From: Pricia antarctica
GTDB taxonomy: Bacteria; Bacteroidota; Bacteroidia; Flavobacteriales; Flavobacteriaceae
Direction of reading: 5' to 3'
Length of the DNA stretch: 64,000 bases
NCBI RefSeq assembly: GCF_900101815.1
Contig: NZ_FNAO01000007.1
Location: 248,001 to 312,000, forward strand
Shown one piece after another: positions 52,820-61,673 of the stretch; positions within the stretch are counted from its first letter, which is position 1, and each line of letters starts with the position of its first letter. The notes beneath the pieces were generated by a model. It was not told where the DNA came from. It did no database searches and saw only the letters and a program-made list of their open reading frames with translations. Position numbers and translations under genes: made by a program.

Positions 52820-54028
52820 TTATTTTTTATTATATAATTCCCCATTCTTGATTATCAAAAAGGTATCATCTATATGATCAATGTTTTCTATGGGATTGGC
52901 AGTTAAAAGGAGCAAATTCGCTTTTTTACCTACTTCTATTGTGCCTTCCCTTTCAAGGATGCCAGTAGCCATTGCAGAATATTTAGTTGCCGCTTTTATT
53001 GCATCTATTGGAGTAAAACCGCATTCATTAACCAATAACTTCATTTCGTGCTGAACAAACGTGCTTTGGTCAGAATCACTACCAGCATCAATGAGAACTC
53101 CTGTTTTATGTGCTTGTTGAATTATTCTTTTCCCAATTTCGTATCGCCAAATCATTTTTGGATGGTTTTTGAATATTAATAGTACTGACATTGTTGCATC
53201 TAAAACGACGTTGTTTTTAATCATTAATTTATATAATTCGGAAAAGTCTAATTTTTCAAATTCTTTATCCCAAAACTCTTTTTCCTCTTCACTAGATTCA
53301 TGACTAATCCAAGTATTTATTAAGGATTCATTATCCTCATTTTCATAAACCAACATATTAGCCTGAGAAATTGATATGACACCACTTGCTATTATTTCAG
53401 AAGGTTTAGCGATTTGCAATGCTGCGTGTGACCAAACAGGAATATTTTGCCTTTTGGCTTCTTTAACAATTTTCACAACCTCATTATTTGTTAAATCTGC
53501 ATACATTTTAATACCGGAAGCGCCTGTGCCTTTAGCTTGAGCGACCTCTAATACTACATTAGAAGTATCATCAATTGCTTTCATATAGGGCATTTGTCCG
53601 CTAATTCCGCCTTGAGCGGATGCAATGGTTCTTGGGTCAGCAAAAAACGTTGTACCCGCCATTAATGAGGAATAGTAAATGTTTGGCGCTACGATATCGC
53701 CCACTAATGCATCTCTTGATAGACTGGATAAGGCTCTTGCATCTCCAGCCATATCTCTAACCGAAGTGATACCTGTTAAAAGCATTTCTTTAAGTACTTT
53801 TTCTGCATTATTCCTTCTTTCTTCGGTTGGGTCTGTCGCAAAATGTACGTGAGCATCAATTAGACCGGGAACTACGAATTTCCCCTTCAAAATAATGGCT
53901 TGAACGGTATCGTTGGATATATAATTTTTGGACGGTAAGATGTCCGAAATTTTATCATTATGGATTACAATGGTATAATCATAAAGTTTATCATTGGAAT
54001 CATTTTTTTCCTGCACCAGATGCTGCAA
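52820..54028 (-). CDS. Amidohydrolase-family protein, 5' end truncated or unusual
   Basis: 402 residues if started at TTG 54028. Metal ligands: HxH in GLIDAHVHFATD, Lys in SGIKMYADL, His in VWSHAALQIA and Asp in LIDAGSDSD; ending with GTIEVGKKANLLLLTANP, the usual re-entrant strand. The N-terminus starts within the small beta domain (DYTIVIHNDKI), lacking the first strand and, in an exported member, the signal peptide. The frame is closed by a stop at 54050-54052, no ATG occurs before the HxH motif, and the 5' end overlaps the esterase gene by 29 bases. Probably truncated by fusion to the esterase, or translated by coupling. Base use looks more AT-rich than the surroundings. Confidence 0.75.
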   Translation of the reverse strand: MQHLVQEKNDSNDKLYDYTIVIHNDKISDILPSKNYISNDTVQAIILKGKFVVPGLIDAHVHFATDPTEERRNNAEKVLKEMLLTGITSVRDMAGDARALSSLSRDALVGDIVAPNIYYSSLMAGTTFFADPRTIASAQGGISGQMPYMKAIDDTSNVVLEVAQAKGTGASGIKMYADLTNNEVVKIVKEAKRQNIPVWSHAALQIAKPSEIIASGVISISQANMLVYENEDNESLINTWISHESSEEEKEFWDKEFEKLDFSELYKLMIKNNVVLDATMSVLLIFKNHPKMIWRYEIGKRIIQQAHKTGVLIDAGSDSDQSTFVQHEMKLLVNECGFTPIDAIKAATKYSAMATGILEREGTIEVGKKANLLLLTANPIENIDHIDDTFLIIKNGELYNKK

Positions 54029-55478
54029 GCCATTCCAAGTATTTTTGTTTTAGAAATTGGGTGCCGTCTTTTTCATAATCAGGTGTCCAAACCGTAAAGT
54101 GATCGCCTGGATAATAGCCAAATTTGAAGGTTGAGTTTACGGCCTTCATCTGTTTTTCTAAGGACATTACGGCGTAGTTTAAAAGAAAATTATCCTGATT
54201 ACCAATAGAGATACGGACTTTGCCACTCAATTCAGACTTTAAAATATTCCAATTATTTTTAAGATTTAGGGCGATGTCATATTTTTTCCAATGCGATACA
54301 ACGGCAGCATCTATTTTTCCAGTTTCTGCATTACAAATACGTTTGGGCACACCATCAACTCCTTTTTGGCTAAACACGGCATCAAAAGAATTCATTTGTT
54401 CTCCTCGATAAACAGCATTTTCCATTTGATAAGCCATCTTCGCAGAGGCCCAAGGAATACGCCCGGCTATTGTGGCGACCAAGAATTGTTGACCATCTTC
54501 ATCGTAATACGCGTTTTTATCTTCGTAAATATTTATTTGCTGAAAAGCTCTAAAATCAACTGGATCGGGCGCACTGGACCAACAGGCATCAAATACTTTT
54601 GGGTATTGGGTTTGAAGCCACAACACCGTCCATCCACCGCTGCTATGCCCTGTTATCAGGCGAGCACCATTGGCTCTATAGTTTTTTTCGAGTAAGGGAA
54701 TAAACTCTTTAGTCAAAGCATCGCCCCAAGGTCCATTATTATCGCTATTTGCGTAAACGGAATGTCCTAAAGAACAATTGCCATCAAGAAATACTTGAAT
54801 AACCGCTACGCTATCCATTTCTATACTTGGCTTTTCACTACCCGAATAGCCATGATAATCGCCACCATAACCTGACACGGTAAACAGTACAGGAAATTTT
54901 CGCTTGGGTTCTGTGTAATATTTCTTCGGAAGAATAACTGCCGCATCAACTGTCATTGGGATACCATGAAATTTGCTAAGTAATTCAGAAGGTGCTTTTA
55001 ATTCTTTTACAAATTCAGTTTCCTTGAAATGGGGAAGCTCTGGAATAATCTGCGTCGCATTGATATTAAAAACTTTTTTGGTGTCTTTTGTAATTGTAAT
55101 CTTTTCAGAAGGATTGAATAAGTTTCCGGAACTTTCAGCAATGGAACGACCGCCAAGTTTTCTGTCCCATACAATTTGAACATAATACTCCCCTCGTTCA
55201 ATGTCAGACAATACCGTAGGGTAAGAATTCGCTTTGTCATCGATAGTTATAGCTTCACCAGCTTTTATATTTTCTACAGCTACCGAAAAAACTGGAAAGC
55301 TCTCTAGGCCAACCATACCGTTTTTCGGTTCTTTATTTTCTTTAGACATATAGACCACAACATGTCCCGTAAATGGTTTATTAAAAACGGATGACGCATA
55401 ACTTGCTTTAAATTGTTGGCCGTAGCTAGTTAAGGCGAACAGAAAAATAAGTAACAGGCTAAAACATATCTTTTTCAT
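54000..55478 (-). CDS. Exported esterase with alpha/beta-hydrolase fold
   Basis: 492 residues. Signal peptide (MKKICFSLLLIFLFALTSYGQ), an N-terminal beta-rich domain (about 25-185), then an esterase-D-like catalytic domain with PVLFTVSGYGGDYHGY, nucleophile elbow TGHSSGGWTVLW (Ser), WSSAPDPVDF and His in YPGDHFTVW. Enzymes of this type hydrolyse esters outside the cell; substrate unknown. It overlaps the amidohydrolase gene by 29 bases, so the two probably act together. AT-rich compared with neighbours, which suggests acquisition. Confidence 0.85.
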   Translation of the reverse strand: MKKICFSLLLIFLFALTSYGQQFKASYASSVFNKPFTGHVVVYMSKENKEPKNGMVGLESFPVFSVAVENIKAGEAITIDDKANSYPTVLSDIERGEYYVQIVWDRKLGGRSIAESSGNLFNPSEKITITKDTKKVFNINATQIIPELPHFKETEFVKELKAPSELLSKFHGIPMTVDAAVILPKKYYTEPKRKFPVLFTVSGYGGDYHGYSGSEKPSIEMDSVAVIQVFLDGNCSLGHSVYANSDNNGPWGDALTKEFIPLLEKNYRANGARLITGHSSGGWTVLWLQTQYPKVFDACWSSAPDPVDFRAFQQINIYEDKNAYYDEDGQQFLVATIAGRIPWASAKMAYQMENAVYRGEQMNSFDAVFSQKGVDGVPKRICNAETGKIDAAVVSHWKKYDIALNLKNNWNILKSELSGKVRISIGNQDNFLLNYAVMSLEKQMKAVNSTFKFGYYPGDHFTVWTPDYEKDGTQFLKQKYLEWLAASGAGKK

Positions 55479-55519
55479 TTTTTTAATTTATTAGTATTCG
55501 ATTTATAGTTTCTATAACA

Positions 55520-55692
55520 GCTCCATTTGAAGCACAGCCAGAAGGTACAACGTTTTTTCTCAATCAAAATTCAGACTTATTCTTCCCTCGGCAAAAGCGA
55601 ATCCAGTTCGGCAATTTGATACACAAGAGCTGCAAATTTCCCTGGTTGCCAAACTGAAAAACGCGGGTCATTCGATCCACCACTACAAATAA
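55520..55692 (+). pseudogene. Possible remnant of an unknown gene
   Basis: Without a start codon, a plus-strand frame reads SAKANPVRQFDTQELQISLV and AKLKNAGHSIHHYK to a stop at 55690-55692, a protein-like C-terminus. Another frame just upstream reads PFEAQPEGTTFFLNQNSDLF. Together they look like two pieces of a decayed gene. Family not recognised. Confidence 0.3.
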
Positions 55693-55704
55693 AGGCTGCA
55701 TGCG

Positions 55705-56564
55705 TTACTTATACCCCGCGGCAACCGCTACCATTATTGCCATTGCCCCGACCAATAGCATCAAAAGGGTCGGCCTCCAAGCAAACTTGAACCATTTGTT
55801 GTACGGGATGCCGCTAACTGCCATGATGGCCATCAACGCGCCATTGGTAGGTACGATCAGATCCCCCATTATGGCGCCGTACTGGTAGGCCATAACACAG
55901 GTTTGTCTAGAAAGCCCGATCAAATCCGACAGCGGTACCAAAACCGGCATGGTCATTATCGCCTGCCCGGAATAACTTGGAATAGGGAAATGCAGAACAG
56001 TATGGAAAAACATCATAAGTACCCCTGAAATGGACGGCGGAAGCTCTTTTAAAGGACCAAAAAGCGCTCCCCACGACCGTGGATCCGTAAGTCATGCAAA
56101 GTATTGTGAATACGTCAAAACCCAGACTCCGCCCGAACAGTAACAATACAGGTGTCAGGGCGATTACCTCTTCTTGCATTCCGATGGTAACCCCAGCCAT
56201 GGTAAAAATCGCTGAAATACTAATCAATGCTAATTTTTTTGCCTTTTAAAAGGGTAACAAGCTTTTGTAAACCTTGCGTTAAAGCCCGTGTTTTTTCTAT
56301 GACGTAAAAACATCCGCCAAGTAAAAGAATCAATACGATAATATTCGCTTTGCCGACAATTTTCTTAGGGATTGCCAAAAGTAGGTCGAAGGCCGAGTGG
56401 TGTTCAGCACTAATTTGCCCATAGGAATCGTTTATGACCTCAGTTATGTCAGATTCAGGATCCGTGATTCCTTGATATGCTCCCTGCGGAATCAAATAGG
56501 TAAGAATCCAAGACAGTATAATCACCGAGATAATGATCACAAAAGCATTCGGAAATTTTTTCAT
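55705..56564 (-). pseudogene. YfcC-family transporter, broken by frameshift and internal deletion
   Basis: Three minus-strand frames give successive parts of one membrane protein. 56564-56220 is the N-terminus (FPNAFVIIISVIILSWILTY, NIIVLILLLGGCFYVIEKT). After a frameshift near 56225, ISISAIFTMAGVTIGMQEEV and the following region to VVGSAF (about 56070) match the early middle. Then the frame changes again and GPLKELPPSISGVLMMFFH to GQAIMTMPVLVPLSDLIGLS and the end (55705) match the C-terminus. Intact YfcC-type proteins have about 460-500 residues; some 170 central residues are missing. Family: C4-dicarboxylate, arginine/ornithine or short-chain-acid carriers. Confidence 0.82.
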
Positions 56565-56570
56565 TCGGGA

Positions 56571-56906
56571 TTAATAAATGATATTATCCAATATCCGGCT
56601 GAGGTTGCGCTCTCTAATATGGAATTTCCCGTCCGCGGAAAATACTTCCCTAGTTTCCTTTTTAAGTTCGGCAAGCTCCATCTGTGAATATTCCAGTCTT
56701 GAAATCGTATTTTGGATTTTTGTGAAGCTTTTGTCTTCATCATCAAGGCTAATTTCGTTGTAAAGACGATCAAAGTTTTCCGGTGCAGTTCTGGATCGGA
56801 TAAGATTCAGCTCTTCTGGGTCTTCTATGGAATCGGCTTTCGCACAAAGCAATAGGATATATACTTTTAATTCAGCTTTTGACCAATGTGTTGCGATTTC
56901 TTTCAT
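56571..56906 (-). CDS. Conserved-looking helical protein of unknown function, 111 residues
   Basis: Reads MKEIATHWSKAELKVYILLL, then CAKADSIEDPEELNLI, and is helical and acidic throughout, without signal peptide. The layout (a first helix, then CAKADSIED-like acidic segment) recalls TerB-like helical proteins but no decisive motif is seen. It stops six bases upstream of the broken transporter's start. Probably a real small gene; function not assigned. Confidence 0.6.
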   Translation of the reverse strand: MKEIATHWSKAELKVYILLLCAKADSIEDPEELNLIRSRTAPENFDRLYNEISLDDEDKSFTKIQNTISRLEYSQMELAELKKETREVFSADGKFHIRERNLSRILDNIIY

Positions 56907-56922
56907 TTTTTGGATGTATTTA

Positions 56923-57081
56923 TCAGGTTGCTACAAGTAAGGTATAATAGGCCGCGATGGCCAATAAAAGGAAAAGCTCAAAGGCCAAAAACCGAATGGA
57001 CCGGTTTACGTTTCGGAATTTGTAATCGGCAGTTTTTGAAATAATAAAAATCTGTTGGCCCAATTGAAGATACAGTTTTTC
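56923..57081 (-). pseudogene. Gene fragment with one membrane segment
   Basis: Frame open from a stop at 57082-57084: it reads EKLYLQLGQQIFIISKTADY, then KFRNVNRSIRFLAFELFLLL and AIAAYYTLLVAT to the stop at 56923. It has a clear C-terminal membrane helix but no proper start codon. It lies 16 bases upstream of the 111-residue gene, on the same strand. Likely the 3' end of a lost gene. Confidence 0.4.
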
Positions 57082-57164
57082 TTAGTTCGGACTGATGGAT
57101 TGACGGGTATATCGGAACGGACTGTAGATTTGTGTTCATCGTGTTTCGTAGATTCGTTAAGGAA

Positions 57165-58046
57165 TTAATTTGAGGTATTTGTACCCAAGGCTGTTCTAGC
57201 ATTAAGACCAAAGGCGCTTTCAACGGACTCGTACCAATCATCATCGCTGGCCGCGTTCCAGTCCACATATTCCTCATCGGTCAGTGATGCCCTCCACTGT
57301 AAAAAAGGTTCGGCATCCGGCCCAACGGGATGGCGCAGTTTCCAAGTATCGCTTTCGGCGATTTCAAAAATTTTGCTGGCTACCAAAGATGGAGGTGTAG
57401 GAATTTCAAGGGAAGCGGCAAACAGACCTCCAAAACGCTTCGAATTTGGATATATCGAACTGCCGTCTAAGCTGATATCATTGGCCATTTGGGTACTAAT
57501 AATACCGGGCTCTACTATAGCGACCCTAACGTTAAAAGGTTTTACTTCTTGTGCCAAAGCCTCACTAACAGCTTCAAGAGCATGTTTGCTTGCGGAATAA
57601 GCACCCAACGGACTATTGGAAATATGGCCTGATACCGAAGCGACATTAATTATGCGCCCTTTTTTGTTTTTGCGCATGTGTGGTAGCAATGCTTTTGTGC
57701 AGCGAAGTACTCCAAAATAATTCGTGTTCATAACGGATTGGAAATCGTTCATTGACATTTCTTCAATGGAGCCATGACGTTCGATCCCGGCATTATTGAC
57801 GAGAATATCTATGGATCCATTTTTTTTAATGATATCATCCATACAATGCTTTACGGAGGCATCTATATCAACGTCCATTTTAGATATCGTGATGTCGAGT
57901 GCTTCGGAAGTGATCTGTTGTTTAAAAAAGGACGCTTTTTCAGGATTGCGCATGGTGGCAAACACTTTATAACCTGCACGACCAAAAGCTAGCGCTGTTT
58001 CAAGACCGATGCCTTTGCTTGTTCCTGTAATGAGAACTGTTTTCAT
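57165..58046 (-). CDS. Short-chain dehydrogenase/reductase
   Basis: 293 residues. Cofactor motif ITGTSKGIGLETA at the start, NNAGIE, and the catalytic Tyr/Lys in YSASKHALEAVSEAL with Ser in NVASVSGHISN. A classical SDR with an extended C-terminal part. It lies 127 bases after the O-methyltransferase gene, on the same strand, and may act on the same substrate. Substrate unknown. Confidence 0.92.
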   Translation of the reverse strand: MKTVLITGTSKGIGLETALAFGRAGYKVFATMRNPEKASFFKQQITSEALDITISKMDVDIDASVKHCMDDIIKKNGSIDILVNNAGIERHGSIEEMSMNDFQSVMNTNYFGVLRCTKALLPHMRKNKKGRIINVASVSGHISNSPLGAYSASKHALEAVSEALAQEVKPFNVRVAIVEPGIISTQMANDISLDGSSIYPNSKRFGGLFAASLEIPTPPSLVASKIFEIAESDTWKLRHPVGPDAEPFLQWRASLTDEEYVDWNAASDDDWYESVESAFGLNARTALGTNTSN

Positions 58047-58173
58047 TTTAGTTGGTTTTTTAACCTCTTTGGGTTTAATTCAATATTTTTTTCCAACGGA
58101 GGCCTGCCCCGTTGTTTTTTTGAAATTTTAATGTCTTAGCCAGAGGCAATGCAAAAATCGCATTGTTGCTTGT

Positions 58174-59214
58174 TCATTTTATGGCGATTGCGGCACTCGA
58201 AGGCCCGGCCAAGGGCATAATGCTAGTCTTGACGAACCCGGCTTCTTTGGTCAGCTCCTCAAAATCCGATGTTGAAAAATCGTAACCTGCTGGCGTTTCT
58301 ATCAGCATGTTAAGAGACATCAGCAGACCAAAGACATTTTTGCTTCGATCTGCGTCAATGACATTTTCAATGACAACGAACGCACCTCCTTTGGGCAAGG
58401 CATCATAAGCTTTTGCAATTAGCATTTTTTTATCCGCAGCGCCCCAATCGTGTAATATCTGCCCCATTGAGATTACATCGGCTTTGGGAAAATTATCAGT
58501 AAAAAAGTCTCCGGTAACCACATGTATCTTATCGCCCAGCCCCATGGCGTCTATATTTTCTTGGGCAATGGGAGATACAGGGGGTAGGTCGAAGCTGGTG
58601 CATTCCATATTTCTATTGTTAAGGACCACTTGCGCCGAAAGGGCACCGCCCGAGCCACCAATATCACAAAGTGTTTTATAGGTTGAAAAATCGAATTGGT
58701 TGGCAAAAGCAATAAAATTGCCCATTTGTACGCCCGTCATGGCTCTAATAAATTCACGCAGCCGGTCGGGATCAGCATATATGGCTTCAAATGGAGAGGC
58801 ACCATTATTTTTGGCCTCATTTTGTGGCAGGCCTGTTTTTAGGCCTGTTTCCAAATCGTTCCAAAAAGGATACAGGCGGTTGTTCGCCATTTCTAAGATT
58901 CCGCCCATATAGCTGGGTTTGTTTTTGTCTAGGAATAGGTCCGTGTCCGCCGCATTGCTATAGACCGAGGTTTCCTTGATCCCCGTTCGGTTTAAAAAAC
59001 CCAGTGCTACCAAGGCGTCCAAAAAGTCGTAAAGACTTCTAGAATGGAGTCCTAGTTCTTTTTTGATTTCTTCTCCGGATCTCGGGCTTTTTCCTAAAAG
59101 TGTGAACAGGCCCATATTAGTGGCCGTTAATAATGTTTTTGAGGCAAAGAACCCCGTACCGACTTGCATTATTTTTGAAGGGTCTACTTGTATTTGAAGT
59201 GTTTTTGTTTCCAT
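58174..59214 (-). CDS. SAM-dependent O-methyltransferase (family 2, acetylserotonin O-methyltransferase type)
   Basis: 346 residues. N-terminal dimerisation winged helix (about 15-95, KTLLTATNMGLFTLLGKSPR), then a Rossmann methyltransferase fold with CDIGGSGGALSAQVV (SAM binding) and the catalytic His in SMGQILHDWGAADKK. Enzymes of this kind methylate hydroxyl groups of aromatic or polyketide compounds. It sits in the minus-strand accessory cluster with EthD-like and dioxygenase genes, consistent with a phenolic substrate. Confidence 0.92.
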   Translation of the reverse strand: METKTLQIQVDPSKIMQVGTGFFASKTLLTATNMGLFTLLGKSPRSGEEIKKELGLHSRSLYDFLDALVALGFLNRTGIKETSVYSNAADTDLFLDKNKPSYMGGILEMANNRLYPFWNDLETGLKTGLPQNEAKNNGASPFEAIYADPDRLREFIRAMTGVQMGNFIAFANQFDFSTYKTLCDIGGSGGALSAQVVLNNRNMECTSFDLPPVSPIAQENIDAMGLGDKIHVVTGDFFTDNFPKADVISMGQILHDWGAADKKMLIAKAYDALPKGGAFVVIENVIDADRSKNVFGLLMSLNMLIETPAGYDFSTSDFEELTKEAGFVKTSIMPLAGPSSAAIAIK

Positions 59215-59260
59215 TATTGGTTTGATTTAAAGAAGTGAATTCATTTACTTCAGGTTTCCA

Positions 59261-59566
59261 TTATTCCTCGACCTCACCAACCAAAAAGGTTGCACTGCCC
59301 GTTGCATAATTGGCCAGATCAGCCGCCACAGCCTGACCTTCGGGCGAACCCATGGTTGTCTGCATGGCCTCCGGACTGGAAAACCATAATTCCGCCATAC
59401 GGTAATAGACGGGTTTGCCTCCATTGGTATCACCGGTGAATTTGGTAGTTTCAAATCTTGCATAGCCTTTTATTTTTGCCGCTATGGGCATATGGGTTTT
59501 GGTATAGTACTCTTCAAATGCAACTGAATCCGTTGGATGTCCGTACAATATTGTCATTTTAATCAT
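59261..59566 (-). CDS. EthD-family small protein (dimeric alpha/beta barrel)
   Basis: 101 residues. MIKMTILYGHPTDSVAFEEY, then YTKTHMPIAAKIKGYARFET and FSSPEAMQTTMGSPEGQA match EthD proteins, in which the Y..TH.P motif is conserved. First seen in ether degradation and later in polyketide cyclisation; the exact role is unproven. A second Met (residue 4) is a possible start. It lies between the O-methyltransferase and the dioxygenase gene. Confidence 0.9.
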   Translation of the reverse strand: MIKMTILYGHPTDSVAFEEYYTKTHMPIAAKIKGYARFETTKFTGDTNGGKPVYYRMAELWFSSPEAMQTTMGSPEGQAVAADLANYATGSATFLVGEVEE

Positions 59567-59617
59567 GATTTTTGTTTAATGTTAGCAGCAGAACTAGTCA
59601 CTGTTCAGTGTTCGTAT

Positions 59618-60514
59618 TTATGATTCCTTGATAAATATTTCGGTGGGACTGACATATGTACCATAAGCCTCTGCCATTGTTAATTGCACCGCTCCTGTGG
59701 CCAATATTTCGAACTGAAGGGAGGAATAGCTGCCAGGAGGCATTCCAGGATATTCAAATTTATTATGGCCAACATATTCGTACATTTCCCCGAACACTTC
59801 GTTTTTAAGCCATAAATGATTGTCCTTTATAAAAAATTCTTTCTTGTCTTTTGGCTCTTTTGTGCTGGTGTAACTACCTGTCAACTTTTTTAATGCCACA
59901 GCCTCCACCGCCAAACTCAAGGCCATACTAACATCGTAGTTCACTTTTTTGGAGCCATTGTTTAAATTTTCAACATTTAAAATCCTTCTTTCCGCTGTAG
60001 GCGAAGCGGCGGCCGGGTCATTTGCAATATTTTTGTCTCCGGTAAAGTACAATTGGGTTACAAAAGGCTGATAGCCTTCGGCGGTGATTATCAAATGAAA
60101 ATGGGCAGGCCGTATCATTCCTCCACCTGCATCATAGGGAACCGGAAGAATGCTATTAAACGAATAACTGCCCTTGTCGTCCGTATGAGTAGTACCTCTA
60201 TAACGGAACTGATTTGAAGTATTGTCATAAACGCCATCCTTGTCACAATGCCATAATTCTACTTTGGCATTTTTATAGGGAGAACTACAATCATTGTGTC
60301 TGATGGTGCCATACAGTTCAATGGGTACTCCTTCTTCCCCTTTTACCAAAAGGGTATTTCGTACCGGGCTTCCCGGTCTATAAAATGGGCCGAGAATATC
60401 GGTAGTGGTTTCACAATCCCCCGCGAAATTTTGGCCATTGAAACGGATAAAGCCCGAAGTACTTACGGCAACGGCGGCCAAAGCCGTACTGTTTAGAAAA
60501 TCCCTACGTTTCAT
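59618..60514 (-). CDS. Exported intradiol ring-cleavage dioxygenase-like protein
   Basis: 298 residues. Twin-arginine-like start (MKRRDFLNSTALAAVAVSTS), then the intradiol dioxygenase fold: ILGPFYRPGSP, ELYGTIRHNDC, KVELWHCDKDGVYDN, FRYRGTTHTDDKGSYSF and PAHFHLIITAEGYQ with the His ligands of Fe(III). Standard catechol dioxygenases are cytoplasmic, so the export signal is notable. A C-terminal extension (about 205-298) follows the catalytic core. Predicted to cut aromatic diols outside the cytoplasm. Confidence 0.85.
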   Translation of the reverse strand: MKRRDFLNSTALAAVAVSTSGFIRFNGQNFAGDCETTTDILGPFYRPGSPVRNTLLVKGEEGVPIELYGTIRHNDCSSPYKNAKVELWHCDKDGVYDNTSNQFRYRGTTHTDDKGSYSFNSILPVPYDAGGGMIRPAHFHLIITAEGYQPFVTQLYFTGDKNIANDPAAASPTAERRILNVENLNNGSKKVNYDVSMALSLAVEAVALKKLTGSYTSTKEPKDKKEFFIKDNHLWLKNEVFGEMYEYVGHNKFEYPGMPPGSYSSLQFEILATGAVQLTMAEAYGTYVSPTEIFIKES

Positions 60515-60640
60515 AATGGTTGTTTTAATTTCTTAAAATGATTCTAAGATATGTCGAATCAACCCGTCATAATGACCCCCGTTAACCATCCTTAATTTTT
60601 GGAGTCCTTTCCTATAATTTAAGATCTATGATTTTTTTAT

Positions 60641-60674
60641 AAAAAAAACCCAACAGGAACCCATCTTGTTTTTC
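60641..60674 (-). terminator. Possible terminator after the NTF2-like lipoprotein gene
   Basis: On the minus strand AACAAGATGGGTTCCTGTT forms an imperfect stem and is followed by GGGTTTTTTTT. Moderate support. Confidence 0.4.
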
Positions 60675-60720
60675 CCCCGAAACGTTAGATGGATTGGCCT
60701 GTCAGGTTTGGTTTGAAACC

Positions 60721-61644
60721 TTATTCTTTTGGCGTAGGCATTGAATACCCCAACTGTTGATACACTACAAGATTGTCATAAAAGGCATCTTCCCGACTGG
60801 CCTTACCTTCGGGACCAAATTTCCAAATGCTAAAACCATGGGTCTCTATTTTTTTATCGGTCGGCGCATTTCCCATGAATTCCCCTTTATTTGTACCGGT
60901 GCAAGTCCAGTTTAGGTATGCCGTATTACCATCTATTTTCATATTATCCAAGGTTACTTTAAAATCTGGGAAGGCACCATGGTAGATATCCATAAAATCA
61001 CCATATTCAGATTGTTTCTTGGCAATGACAGCGCCATTTGCAGTTCTGATGATATTGCCAATCATATTCGCATACATCAAATCTTTATCATTCGTGTTCC
61101 AAGCATTCGTAACATTATCAATAGTGGTTTGAATTGCTTTTTCATCTGCGGACCTATTATTCTTGGCCTCTATTTCCTGAAGGGCCAATACTACCTCGGT
61201 GGGATCCCATAAACCAACCTCCCTAACTATTTTGCCATCGACAAACTGGTAGGTCAGGTGAACGGGGAAGGTTATTTCCTTGTTGTTCGTGGCCAGGGTT
61301 CCTTTCCAGTCCAACCAACAATTTACCCAGGTTTCCCCGTCATCGGTGACCACCATCTCGTATTCTTGGTCCTCTGGTAAAAATCCCCTACTGGCATAAT
61401 TGGCGTCATTCGCTTTATGGTAGTCAACGGCCTTGCTGGAAAGTATAGGATTGTCTTTAGTGTTAAAATAGGTTTTTGAAGTATCGGCAAATACCGAAGT
61501 CTCATATACCTTGTTGTTATAGTTTTTGATTAAATTCTTTACCGTTTCAATTTCCGGGGATTGCTGCGTGTAGCGCGTTGCTGCCTTTTCTTGGCAAGCC
61601 GTAAAAAGAACTGTTGCCAGTGCCAATAGAATACCTTTTTTCAT
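60721..61644 (-). CDS. Lipoprotein with two NTF2/SnoaL-like domains
   Basis: 307 residues from ATG 61644 (MKKGILLALATVLFTACQEK), lipobox FTAC. Two NTF2-like halves: about 40-165 with GETWVNCWLDWKG and VDGKIVREVGLWDPTE, and about 175-300 with AYLNWTCTGTNKGEFMG and SIWKFGPEGK. The second resembles SnoaL-type ester cyclases. The first domain is clearly related to the partial gene at 63447-64000. Likely attached to the outer membrane or exposed there. Function unknown. Confidence 0.8.
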   Translation of the reverse strand: MKKGILLALATVLFTACQEKAATRYTQQSPEIETVKNLIKNYNNKVYETSVFADTSKTYFNTKDNPILSSKAVDYHKANDANYASRGFLPEDQEYEMVVTDDGETWVNCWLDWKGTLATNNKEITFPVHLTYQFVDGKIVREVGLWDPTEVVLALQEIEAKNNRSADEKAIQTTIDNVTNAWNTNDKDLMYANMIGNIIRTANGAVIAKKQSEYGDFMDIYHGAFPDFKVTLDNMKIDGNTAYLNWTCTGTNKGEFMGNAPTDKKIETHGFSIWKFGPEGKASREDAFYDNLVVYQQLGYSMPTPKE

Positions 61645-61673
61645 GATTTCTGTGTTCATGTTATGAATCAATG

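Noticed and set aside
55705-56564. Three separate small membrane proteins
   Set aside because: Each matches a successive part of one YfcC-type carrier, so they are pieces of one broken gene.
56978-57277. A 99-residue minus-strand frame overlapping the end of the dehydrogenase gene
   Set aside because: It overlaps a clear SDR C-terminus in another frame and has no recognisable protein features.
58094-58114. Hairpin CAACGG/CCGTTG before a T run as a terminator
   Set aside because: The T run is on the plus strand, where no gene ends; on the transcribed minus strand it gives an A run. It may be a chance hairpin.
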